64,000 nt of DNA from an uncultured Mediterranea sp. (GTDB lineage Bacteria; Bacteroidota; Bacteroidia; Bacteroidales; Bacteroidaceae), in assembly GCF_902493215.1 (NCBI RefSeq), contig NZ_CABUOL010000004.1:62001-126000 (forward strand), written 5' to 3'. Shown piece by piece: positions 1 through 7,880 of the stretch. The translations under genes were made by a program, and so were the position numbers. The notes below the pieces were generated by a model, which was not told the origin of the DNA, searched no databases, and was given only the letters and a program-made list of their open reading frames with translations. Numbering within the stretch: position 1 is the stretch's first letter; each line of letters begins with the position of its first letter.

Positions 1-1919
1 GGCGGAACGGAGACTGGCGCATCCTGAACAACCTCGAACACAAGCTGGACCACTTCCCCATCCGACTGGAGACGCTGAAGGTGAACCGGCGAAGCGAACC
101 TACGGTGGTGGACTTCAACAACCGGGTGTTCACCGAAGCCGTAAACCTGCTAAACGCCCGACACCTCGAGGAGCTGAAGGCCGAATGTACCGAACTGAAG
201 GTGGCCTACAGCGATGTGGTCCAGCAGTCGCCCCGCACGGAGCAGCGCGGATACGTGCGCGTGGACTTCCTCGAACCGGAGGAAGGCTCCGACTACACCA
301 CCGCCACGCTCGAAGCGCTGGGGCAGACCGTGACCGAGCTGACGGGGCGCGGCGTCAAACCCGAAGACATGGCCATCCTCGTACGCAAGAACCGGAACAT
401 AGCTACCATAGCCGACTACTTCGACCGCCAGCTGGGCATGCCCGTCGTCTCCGACGAAGCGTTCCGGCTCGATGCCTCGCAGGCCGTGTGCATGCTGGTG
501 GACGCCCTGCGCTACCTCGGCGACGAGACCGACCGCATAGCCCTCGCATCGCTGGCCATGAACCTGCGCTCCGCCGAAGGGGCAGGCGACGGCTCCGCAC
601 GCGAGCTGGCGCAGCGCAACCCCGAAGACTGCCTGCCCGAAGACCTGCGCCTGCGACGCGACGAACTACGCCTGATGCCGCTCTACCTCCTCCTTGAGGA
701 GCTGTACCGACTGCTGCGCCTCGACCGCATCGCGCGGCAGGACGCTTACCTCTTCGCCTTCTTCGACGCGGTGACGGACTACCTCACCAGCCATCCGTCC
801 GACCTGGGCAGCTTCCTGCGCCACTGGGACGAGACGCTCTGCCGCAAGACGATACCGAGCGGCGAACTCGAGGGAATCCGAATCCTGTCCATACACAAGT
901 CCAAAGGCCTCGAGTTCCACACGGTGCTCATCCCCTTCTGTGACTGGAAGACGGAGAACGAGCGCAACGACCAGCTCGTGTGGTGTGCGCCCCGCACCCG
1001 ACCTTACGACAGCCTCGGACTGGTACCCGTGAGCTACTCCCCGCTGATGGCGGAGTCGGTCTACAGGCAGGACTATCTGGACGAACGCCTGCAGCTGTGG
1101 GTCGACAACCTGAACCTGCTGTACGTGGCCTTTACACGCGCCGGAAAGAACCTCGTGGTGTGGACCCGCCGCGGACAGCGCGGAACCGTGGCCGAACTGC
1201 TGGCCGACGCCCTGCCCCGCATGGCGCAGGACGGACACGGCGCGTGGGACGACGAAGCCGCACGCTATGAGCAGGGCACCCTCCTCGCCTCGGAGCCGCG
1301 GACCGAACGGCAGGCGGCGAACCGCCTGGCACGCCGGCCGCTACCACAGCCCGTGGCGATGCAGAGCCTGCGACACGACGTGGAGTTCCGCCAATCGAAC
1401 CGTTCGGCCGACTTCATTGCCGGGCGGGGTGAAGCGGACTCGGACCAGCGCTTCATCGACCGCGGACGCCTGCTCCACACCCTCTTCTCGGCCATCCGCA
1501 CGAAGGACGACGTGGACGAGGCCGTGAGCCGTCTCGTCTTCGAGGGCGTCATCACCTCGCCCGAAACGGAAGCCGACATCAGGCAGCTGACGCACCGTGC
1601 CCTCGCCCAGCCCCAGGTGGCGGAGTGGTACGACGGCACGTGGCGGCTCTTTACGGAATGCGATATCATCTGGACGGAAGGCGGACGCCTATGCACCCGC
1701 CGCCCGGACCGCGTGATGATGAAACAGGGGCGGATTGTGGTGGTAGACTTCAAGTTCGGCTCGCCACGCCGCAGCCACGCCGCGCAGGTGCAGCAGTACA
1801 TGCAGCTGCTGGCCGGCATGGGATACGACGCCAGCCGCATCGAGGGCTACCTGTGGTATGTCGAGCAGGGAAAAGTCCACCCCGTAAATCCTCCCCGAGC
1901 GGCATCCGAATCCGCCTAA
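1..1919 (+). CDS. addA: AddA/RecB-like UvrD-family helicase-nuclease, C-terminal part (5' end outside window)
   Basis: The reading frame is open from base 3 with no start codon in view, so the N-terminal Walker A half of the helicase lies upstream of the window; the GTG at 81 is internal. The visible part has superfamily 1 motifs V (RILSIHKSKGLEF, about 879-917) and VI (LYVAFTRA, about 1116-1140), then a C-terminal PD-(D/E)XK nuclease: His in LLHTLF near 1470, PDR near 1708, VVDFK at about 1738-1752, and a Q..QY motif near 1785-1800. Known role of the family: ATP-driven unwinding and nuclease processing of double-strand DNA ends before RecA loading, working as a heterodimer with AddB. The partner follows on the same strand at 2205, as expected for an addAB unit. 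Whether it is better named RecB-like or AddA-like cannot be settled without the N-terminus. Confidence 0.85.
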   Translation, partial: RNGDWRILNNLEHKLDHFPIRLETLKVNRRSEPTVVDFNNRVFTEAVNLLNARHLEELKAECTELKVAYSDVVQQSPRTEQRGYVRVDFLEPEEGSDYTTATLEALGQTVTELTGRGVKPEDMAILVRKNRNIATIADYFDRQLGMPVVSDEAFRLDASQAVCMLVDALRYLGDETDRIALASLAMNLRSAEGAGDGSARELAQRNPEDCLPEDLRLRRDELRLMPLYLLLEELYRLLRLDRIARQDAYLFAFFDAVTDYLTSHPSDLGSFLRHWDETLCRKTIPSGELEGIRILSIHKSKGLEFHTVLIPFCDWKTENERNDQLVWCAPRTRPYDSLGLVPVSYSPLMAESVYRQDYLDERLQLWVDNLNLLYVAFTRAGKNLVVWTRRGQRGTVAELLADALPRMAQDGHGAWDDEAARYEQGTLLASEPRTERQAANRLARRPLPQPVAMQSLRHDVEFRQSNRSADFIAGRGEADSDQRFIDRGRLLHTLFSAIRTKDDVDEAVSRLVFEGVITSPETEADIRQLTHRALAQPQVAEWYDGTWRLFTECDIIWTEGGRLCTRRPDRVMMKQGRIVVVDFKFGSPRRSHAAQVQQYMQLLAGMGYDASRIEGYLWYVEQGKVHPVNPPRAASESA

Positions 1920-2204
1920 GACGTGGTAGAGATGCAGTCGGACAACGTAAAAAAACAACACACTGCATATAGAGGCAAGCACTGCACTGGCATGCGTCGG
2001 AGAACGGATGCCGCAGCCGACGAAAACGGATGCCGTTGCAGTGTAAAACGGAAGCGCATCCGTTTAAAATGGAAGCGCATCCATTTCCGACGACTTAAGC
2101 ATCTCGTTCAGGCCCCGCCCAGAAGCACGTGTGGACGGGATAGGATGCAAATAGGACGAAAACGCAGGAAAACAAGAAACAAATCAGGAAAAGGAATCAA
2201 CGAT
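1920..2204. other. addA-addB intergenic region with short palindromic repeats
   Basis: The addB frame is open through this stretch, but its translation is Lys/Arg-rich with no family resemblance, and a ribosome-binding-like AGGAAAAGGA lies just before the ATG at 2205, so I treat it as non-coding. It carries the repeat array at 2003-2086. I see no clear promoter. Confidence 0.6.
2003..2086. repeat. Short tandem array of palindromes, period 21-22 bp
   Basis: Four related units begin near 2002, 2023, 2045 and 2066. The second contains AACGG-ATG-CCGTT (2025-2037), a perfect inverted repeat. The third is AAACGGA-agcgca-TCCGTTT (2046-2065) and the fourth AAATGGA-agcgca-TCCATTT (2067-2086). The last two differ by paired changes that keep the arms complementary. 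Confidence 0.75.
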
Positions 2205-5102
2205 ATGGAAACGTTTTTACAAATGGTCGCACGCGACCTATATAATAAGGTGGGACGCGACATGAGCCGAACGGTGGTCGTCTTCCCCAACAAGCGTGCC
2301 GGTCTCTTCTTCAACGAGGGACTGGCCGCGATAAGCAGCGGGCCGATGTGGTCGCCCGCGTATGTCAGCATCAGCGACCTCTTCAGGCAGCTGTCGCCGT
2401 GGAAGGTCGGAGACCCCATCCGACTGGTATGCGAACTCTACCGCGTCTTCTGCCAGGAGACGGGCAGCACGGAGACGCTCGACGACTTCTACTTTTGGGG
2501 TGAGCTGCTCATCAGCGACTTCGACGACGTGGACAAGAACATGGCCGACGCCGCGCGCCTGTTCGGCAACCTCAAGGACCTGAGGGACATTGCCGACGTG
2601 CCTGACTTTCTGGAACCGGAACAGGAGGAAGCGCTGCGCGAATTCTTCCGCAACTTCTCCATCGAGCGGCGCACCGAGCTCAAGACGCGCTTCCTGTCGC
2701 TGTGGGACCGGCTGGGCGACATCTACACGCACTATCGCCGCCGCCTCGCCGAGGCGGGCATTGCCTACGAGGGCATGATGTACCGCCACGTGATAGAGCA
2801 CCTCGACACGGACGCGCTGACGGACTACGACCACTACGTCTTCGTCGGGTTCAACGTCCTCAACCGCGTGGAGCAGGCCTTCTTCAGCCGCCTGCAGGAA
2901 GCCGGGCGGGCGTGGTTCTACTGGGACTACGACGTGTTCTACACCCGGCAGCCTGCCCTCTGCGACCCGCCCTACAGGCACGAGGCAGGGGAATTCATTG
3001 CGCGCAACCTCCGACAGTTTCCCAATCAGCTGCCCGAAAGCTGCTTCGACGTCATGCGACGGCCCAAGCAGATACGTTTCCTGTCGGCTCCCACGGAAAA
3101 CGCGCAGGCCCGTTTCCTGCCGCGCTGGTTCGAAAGTCTGGGCCCGACGGCAGGCGGCCGGCTACAGGAAACGGCCGTGGTGCTGTGCAACGAGGCTCTG
3201 CTCGTGCCCGTACTGCATACCCTTCCCGAAGGCGTGGCGGAGGTGAACATCACCATGGGCTTCCCGCTGGCACAGACGCCCGTCTACAGCTACCTGAACG
3301 CACTGACGCAGCTGCAGACCGACGGCTACCGCGCCGACACGGGCCGCTATACCTACGAGGCGGTGACGGCCGTGCTGCGCCACCCCTACGTCCGCCAGCT
3401 CTCGCAGCAGGCCGAGGAACTGGAACGCCGGCTGGTGCGCGACAACCGCTTCTACCCGCTGCCGTCCGAACTCTGCGCCGACGCCTTCCTGGAGCGGCTC
3501 TTTACGCCGCAGAACGGCCTGCGTGCCCTCTGCGCCTGGCTCACGGAGCGGGTGCAGGACGCCGCCGCCCTCTACCGCACGCCTTCGGCAGCCGGCGACG
3601 ACGACATCTTCGGGCAACTCTACCGCGAATCGATCTTCAAGGCCTATACACTCGTGGGCCGTCTGCTCGGCCTCGTGGACGAAGGGCAGCTGCAAGGAAT
3701 CCGCACCGACACGTTCCGCCGTCTGCTCGTCCGCCTCCTCACGGGAGCAAGCATCCCCTTCCACGGCGAGCCGGCCATCGGCATGCAGGTGATGGGCGTA
3801 CTCGAAACGCGCAATCTGGACTTCCGCAACGTGGCCGTCCTGTCGCTCAACGAAGGCAAGCTCCCCAAGGCCGAGGGCGATTCGTCGTTCATCCCCTACA
3901 ACCTCCGAAAGGCATTTGGACTGACTACCGTCGAACACAAGATGGCCGTCTACGCCTACTACTTCTACCGCCTGATGCAACGGGCTGAAAACGTAACGCT
4001 GATGTATAACACGTCCAGCGACGGGCTGAACCGTGGGGAAATGTCGCGCTTCATGCTCCAGCTTCAGACGGAATGGCCGCACGACATCCGGCTGGAGTAT
4101 CTCGAAGCGGGCCAGTCTCCGCAGACGGCCCGCACCATCCGCGTGGACAAGACGCCCGACATGCTGCTGCGCATGCGCCGCCGCTACGACGCAAACGCCC
4201 GGCCGGAGGCTGCTTTCTCGCCCTCGGCGCTCAATGCCTACCTCGACTGCCGTCTGCGCTTCTACTACCGCTACGTGGCAGGGCTCCGCCGGCCCGACGA
4301 GGTGACGGCCACTATCGATTCGGCGCTGTTCGGCACCATGTTCCACCGTGCGGCCCAGTTGGCCTACCTCCACCTGACGGCGCACGGACCGGACGTCCGG
4401 CGTGAAGACCTGGAGGCCCTGCTGCGCGACGACGTCCGTCTGCAGTCGTTTGTCGACCAGTCCTTCCGCGAAAACTTCTTCCACACCACACCCGGCGAGA
4501 AACCCGAATACAACGGTACGCAGCTGATACACGCCCGCGTCATCGGCTCGTACCTGCGCCAGCTGCTGCGCAACGACTTACGTCAGGCCCCCTTCCGTAT
4601 CGAAGGCATGGAGCAGCCGGTAAGCGAGGCCATCGGGATAGATACGCCCGGGGGCAGGCTCGACGTGCGCATCGGCGGCACGATAGACCGCATGGACAGC
4701 CACGGGGACACGCTCCGCATCGTCGACTACAAGACGGGGGGCACGCCTCGCACCCCCGAGGACATTGCACAACTGTTTACCCCGGCCGACGGGCGTCCGG
4801 GGTACATCTTCCAGACGTTCCTCTACGCGGCCATCCTCTGCCGGACGCAGTCACGCAAGGTAGCCCCTGCACTGCTCTATATCCATCGGGCTGCGCAGGA
4901 CACCTATTCGCCCGTCATCGAGATGGGCCCCGCCCGCCAGCCCAAAGTGCCGGTGACCAACTTCGCCCTCTACGAAGACGAGTTCCGGCACCGGCTCCAG
5001 TCGCTGCTGCAAGAGATCTTCGACCCGAACGAACCCTTCGTCCAGACGGAGCAGACGCGGCAGTGCGAATACTGCGACTTCAGGCGTCTGTGCCGCCGCT
5101 GA
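2205..5102 (+). CDS. addB: AddB-like PD-(D/E)XK nuclease/helicase-like subunit
   Basis: 965 residues from the ATG at 2205, chosen over upstream in-frame starts because of the preceding AGGAAAAGG and because recognisable protein begins here (VVVFPNKRAGLFF, the degenerate ATPase-like N-terminus of AddB-type proteins). The C-terminal third has the RecB-type nuclease: FSPSALNAYLDCRLRFYYRY near 670, GTMFHRAAQ near 710 and IVDYK (D841, K843). Cysteines C682, C955, C958 and C963 form the split C...CxxC....C pattern that binds a 4Fe-4S cluster in AddB nucleases. Known role: partner of AddA in resecting double-strand breaks; follows it on the same strand. The stop lies only 2 bp from the stop of the convergent ParB-like gene. 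Confidence 0.85.
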   Translation: METFLQMVARDLYNKVGRDMSRTVVVFPNKRAGLFFNEGLAAISSGPMWSPAYVSISDLFRQLSPWKVGDPIRLVCELYRVFCQETGSTETLDDFYFWGELLISDFDDVDKNMADAARLFGNLKDLRDIADVPDFLEPEQEEALREFFRNFSIERRTELKTRFLSLWDRLGDIYTHYRRRLAEAGIAYEGMMYRHVIEHLDTDALTDYDHYVFVGFNVLNRVEQAFFSRLQEAGRAWFYWDYDVFYTRQPALCDPPYRHEAGEFIARNLRQFPNQLPESCFDVMRRPKQIRFLSAPTENAQARFLPRWFESLGPTAGGRLQETAVVLCNEALLVPVLHTLPEGVAEVNITMGFPLAQTPVYSYLNALTQLQTDGYRADTGRYTYEAVTAVLRHPYVRQLSQQAEELERRLVRDNRFYPLPSELCADAFLERLFTPQNGLRALCAWLTERVQDAAALYRTPSAAGDDDIFGQLYRESIFKAYTLVGRLLGLVDEGQLQGIRTDTFRRLLVRLLTGASIPFHGEPAIGMQVMGVLETRNLDFRNVAVLSLNEGKLPKAEGDSSFIPYNLRKAFGLTTVEHKMAVYAYYFYRLMQRAENVTLMYNTSSDGLNRGEMSRFMLQLQTEWPHDIRLEYLEAGQSPQTARTIRVDKTPDMLLRMRRRYDANARPEAAFSPSALNAYLDCRLRFYYRYVAGLRRPDEVTATIDSALFGTMFHRAAQLAYLHLTAHGPDVRREDLEALLRDDVRLQSFVDQSFRENFFHTTPGEKPEYNGTQLIHARVIGSYLRQLLRNDLRQAPFRIEGMEQPVSEAIGIDTPGGRLDVRIGGTIDRMDSHGDTLRIVDYKTGGTPRTPEDIAQLFTPADGRPGYIFQTFLYAAILCRTQSRKVAPALLYIHRAAQDTYSPVIEMGPARQPKVPVTNFALYEDEFRHRLQSLLQEIFDPNEPFVQTEQTRQCEYCDFRRLCRR

Positions 5103-5104
5103 GG

Positions 5105-5671
5105 TCAGTCTTCATCAAAGTCGTACCGTTCCTGGCTGGCCTTCACTTCGCTGACTTCCCGCGTATCGGGGATGGTGAAGTCCTTGTCAGCAAAGAGGTC
5201 GGCCAGGCCGGTAATCTGTTTGAGGCGGAGCACTTCGTCACGGTCCATTCCGATGTGTTTCATGATCCACTCGTCAGTCATGCCGGCACGGTCGAGTTCG
5301 GCCACGATGTGACTCATCAGTTCGATGTTGTGCGTGCCGCGTGCGCGGTTGTGCCGGATGGTAGAAGCCATCCGGTTCGACATGTCCTTGTCGATGACGA
5401 CCACGGGCAGCAGGCCCTTCTCACGGTCGTACACACGCTTCGACGTCTTGAGCACCTGATAGCGGTGGAATCCGTCGACCAGCACATAGACATCCTTCTC
5501 TGCATCGTGATAGCACACGCAGGGCATGGTGAAGCCGTCTTCCCAGATGGACAGCTCGAGCAGTTTCATTTCGGGCGGCGCCACGACATTGGGGTTATAG
5601 TCGTTGGCCTGCACTTTCTCTACGGGTACGGCCTGTACCCGGTATACGGGGCTTGTAAAGGTATCGTTCAT
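5105..5671 (-). CDS. ibrB: IbrB-like ParB/Srx-domain protein
   Basis: 188 residues. An N-terminal ParB/sulfiredoxin-type fold is indicated by NDYNPN (23-28) and VDGFHR (65-70), the phosphate-binding motif of this superfamily. There is no ParB-type CTPase or centromere-binding C-terminus. The start overlaps the stop of the PAPS-reductase-like gene by 4 bp (ATGA), so the two are translationally coupled. In E. coli the homologous pair IbrA/IbrB is known for raising expression of eib immunoglobulin-binding genes; the chemistry is unresolved. The tight pairing here supports a joint function. A chromosome-partitioning role is unlikely given size and partner. Confidence 0.75.
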   Translation of the reverse strand: MNDTFTSPVYRVQAVPVEKVQANDYNPNVVAPPEMKLLELSIWEDGFTMPCVCYHDAEKDVYVLVDGFHRYQVLKTSKRVYDREKGLLPVVVIDKDMSNRMASTIRHNRARGTHNIELMSHIVAELDRAGMTDEWIMKHIGMDRDEVLRLKQITGLADLFADKDFTIPDTREVSEVKASQERYDFDED

Positions 5672-6966
5672 AACATCATGTTTTTAAATTCTTCCATAAT
5701 CTTGTCGCGCTTGTAGGCGTCTTCCTTGTTGAGGGCAAAGCCCATGTACTTGCAGGCGTGGTCGTTCTTCAGGATGCAGATGCACATGCGTTTGTAGGTG
5801 GGTATCTCCTTGAACTCGCGGATATTGATGTCGTCCAGGTATTCCATCCTGACGGGCCGTTTCTGCGTCTTGTAGTTGCTCTTCCCCATTACCTCGATGG
5901 GAATGTTCAGGTCCTTGAGCTTCTGTATCGTCTCTTCGCTGAGGCAACCTCCCTTCTTGCGCCAGAACTCGATGCTGACGGTCAGCTTGTTCAGGTAGTT
6001 GCGGCGCGTCTTCTCGGGCAAGGTGGAGAGCAGGAAATACATGTACTCTTTCCAGGTATAGCCTTTGGGCAGATTGACGCGGTGTCCCACTCCCAAGGCG
6101 CGCGTATTGCCGTAGATGCCCACAAAGTTCACCCCGTTCACCCGACACACCATCTTACCCCACGTATTGGGGTCGATGGCCCTGTAGAGCTTGAGGCTCT
6201 CCTGCGCCTCGCACAGGAAAGGACTGGCCACCCGCTGGCGTTCGATGTTGACGCCTGCCTTGTAATAGAGGTCGTACAGTTCGTTGTAGTCGAAGTGGAA
6301 CTTCCCGTTGGCCACCCAGATGTCGGTCGTCTTCCAGTCGAACAACGGATAGGCATTGTATTCGTCGTTACCGATCTTCGACGTCCAGCGGTACGTGTGA
6401 TACATCTGGTACTTGCGTGCCAGGTGGATGCTGCGCCAGCGGCTGAAACTCTCCTGCGTGCGTATGCCGATGAGGAAACACGAACGGGTAGCCTTCTTCC
6501 GCTCGTGCAGCCAGTGGGCAAAGTGCATCTGAAAGTTATAGTCCCACATGTCTTCCTCGTAGAAGGGGAAGTCTTCCTTGTTGTAGCACCCCTCGGGCTT
6601 CTGCCGCACCCACAGGTCCTTCAGTTCATCGTCCCACGGACGCCAGTAAGCCTGATACATCGAGGTACAGGTGGCCACCTTGAAGGGCACACACACCCGA
6701 TAGACCTCCAGAATGTCCTTGTTGGCCTCCAGAATGCGGTCTACATAGTCTATCGTCACCTTGTACTGCACTTCGTAGTCGAGGTGGAACACGCTGATTT
6801 TACGATCCAGCTTGTTGCGCCTCACGTAGTCCATACACAGGTTCAGCAGCAATCCGCTGTCCTTTCCTCCAGAAAAGGACACACAAATGTTGTCGAACTC
6901 CTTAAAGATGATGTCCAGCCGCTCCTGCGCCAGTTCATACACATTTTTTGCTGTCTTCTTTGCCAT
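5668..6966 (-). CDS. ibrA: IbrA-like PAPS-reductase-family protein (DUF3440-type)
   Basis: 432 residues. The PP-loop SGGKDS at about residues 32-37 marks the PAPS reductase/ATP-pyrophosphatase fold. The protein is much longer than sulfate-assimilation CysH and has a C-terminal extension with many Cys and aromatic residues, as in the DUF3440/IbrA group. No cysteine- or sulfate-assimilation gene is near, so assimilatory reduction is unlikely. The gene sits between a GNAT gene (32-bp overlap at its 5' end) and the ParB/Srx gene (4-bp overlap at its 3' end), so all three are probably one transcript. DndC of phosphorothioation systems shares the fold, but no dndB, D or E genes are present. The exact substrate is unknown. 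Confidence 0.8.
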   Translation of the reverse strand: MAKKTAKNVYELAQERLDIIFKEFDNICVSFSGGKDSGLLLNLCMDYVRRNKLDRKISVFHLDYEVQYKVTIDYVDRILEANKDILEVYRVCVPFKVATCTSMYQAYWRPWDDELKDLWVRQKPEGCYNKEDFPFYEEDMWDYNFQMHFAHWLHERKKATRSCFLIGIRTQESFSRWRSIHLARKYQMYHTYRWTSKIGNDEYNAYPLFDWKTTDIWVANGKFHFDYNELYDLYYKAGVNIERQRVASPFLCEAQESLKLYRAIDPNTWGKMVCRVNGVNFVGIYGNTRALGVGHRVNLPKGYTWKEYMYFLLSTLPEKTRRNYLNKLTVSIEFWRKKGGCLSEETIQKLKDLNIPIEVMGKSNYKTQKRPVRMEYLDDINIREFKEIPTYKRMCICILKNDHACKYMGFALNKEDAYKRDKIMEEFKNMML

Positions 6967-7369
6967 AGTCTTCCACTTTGTCTTTCTTCATTTTTACATA
7001 GCGGGTCCACCGCTTCTCTTCCAGGAATCCCAGCTTCTGATACAGGGGGCCGTCTTCGAGAAAGGCCACCGCTTCCATAGCCATTCCGGCTTCCTCCGCA
7101 TCGGTCATCACCTTGGCCAGCAGGGTGACCAGCACCTCTTCGTTGCGTCCCTCCACGTAGTAATTGTTGATGATCCACGTGTACGTCTTGCGCTCTACCG
7201 GAATGAATCCGATGACCGTCTCCTGCTCTACCGCGATGTACCAACGGAACTTCTCCGTCGTGCGGAAAGGAAAGTTGTAATTCTGCTTCAGCACTTTCGG
7301 ATTCATCACCAACGGGCCAACCCACTGATACAAAGCGCTGTCCAGTCCTTCCAGTTCTATAATCTCCAT
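6935..7369 (-). CDS. GNAT-family N-acetyltransferase-like protein
   Basis: 144 residues. The central segment (WYIAVEQETVIGFIPVERK, then a strand-helix region ending in GPLYQKLGFLEEKRW) matches the GNAT fold, with the typical YxKLGF ending. It is the first gene of the GNAT-ibrA-ibrB unit; its 3' end overlaps the ibrA start by 32 bp. Family role: acetyl-CoA-dependent acetylation of an amine; the acceptor cannot be predicted. A strong promoter on this strand lies at 7518-7548, leaving a leader of about 140 nt. Confidence 0.7.
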   Translation of the reverse strand: MEIIELEGLDSALYQWVGPLVMNPKVLKQNYNFPFRTTEKFRWYIAVEQETVIGFIPVERKTYTWIINNYYVEGRNEEVLVTLLAKVMTDAEEAGMAMEAVAFLEDGPLYQKLGFLEEKRWTRYVKMKKDKVEDYGKEDSKKCV

Positions 7370-7517
7370 AATATACGTTTATTGTTTTGCAGGAGGATAT
7401 GCCAGCACAAAATCCAGCCGGACTTTCACGCCCCGGCACAACCTTCCTAACCCTCTATAACCTGCAAGCCTGCAACCTGTAAGATGGTTGCGAAAACAGG
7501 TTCCTTATTTCTCCCTC

Positions 7518-7548
7518 CAAAGATAGTGAAAGGCGAGAGCAGAACAAA
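7518..7548 (-). promoter_or_regulatory. Bacteroidales-type promoter for the GNAT-ibrA-ibrB operon
   Basis: On the minus strand TTTG (7548-7545), a 19-nt spacer, then TATCTTTG (7525-7518): an exact match to the -33/-7 consensus of the Bacteroides primary sigma factor. The spacer resembles those at 15052-15083 and 47194-47224. Confidence 0.8.
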
Positions 7549-7635
7549 ATATTGAAACCGGTTTCAACTATTTTTTATCCCGAACCGTATCTTGTCTTAT
7601 TTCATGAAAGCGAAAAAAGAGAGGAGAAACAAACC

Positions 7636-7767
7636 GAAACGACATTTCCGCTCCCAGCAGAAGAAAGCATACATTTAAGCTGGGAAAAACATTGCTTCAA
7701 GCAGGAAAAAGCATTGTTTTAAGCTAGGAAAAGCACTCATGTAAGCAGGGGAAGCCCGTCGGCTTGA
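7636..7767. repeat. Tandem array, period 22 bp, about 6 units
   Basis: Unit starts at 7636, 7658, 7680, 7702, 7724 and 7746. Common core GGAAAAAGCATTG then TTAAG; units diverge at both ends of the array. No spacers lie between units, so it is not CRISPR-like. Confidence 0.7.
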
Positions 7768-7827
7768 CATTGGTCAATTATCATGACAAAACAAGGAATT
7801 CATAGCTCATATATCATTTTTTATTCC

Positions 7828-7835
7828 TAACTTTG
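7828..7835 (+). promoter_or_regulatory. Candidate -7 element for the lipoprotein operon
   Basis: TAACTTTG fits TAnnTTTG and lies about 45 nt before the first ATG. No good TTTG at -33 is seen, so this is a weaker call. Confidence 0.45.
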
Positions 7836-7880
7836 CACTTGATTGACATTCTATCAACATTTACATAAACAGTATTAAGT

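Larger units (their letters stand above)
7370..7880. other. Divergent intergenic region: two promoters, a perfect palindrome and a 22-bp array
   Basis: From left to right it holds the leader of the GNAT operon, its promoter (7518-7548, minus), the 16-bp perfect palindrome TTGAAACCGGTTTCAA (7552-7567), a period-22 repeat array (7636-7767) and a plus-strand -7 element (7828-7835). No coding potential seen. Confidence 0.7.

Noticed and set aside
1923..2204. N-terminal extension of AddB
   Set aside because: Basic, repeat-derived translation; a ribosome site and the family-typical start lie at 2205.
5105..5671. Chromosome-partitioning ParB
   Set aside because: Too short, no ParA neighbour, and paired with a PAPS-reductase-like gene.
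5105..6966. Dnd-type DNA phosphorothioation system
   Set aside because: Only a DndC-like fold is shared; dndB, D, E and cysteine desulfurase genes are absent, and IbrAB explains the pair better.
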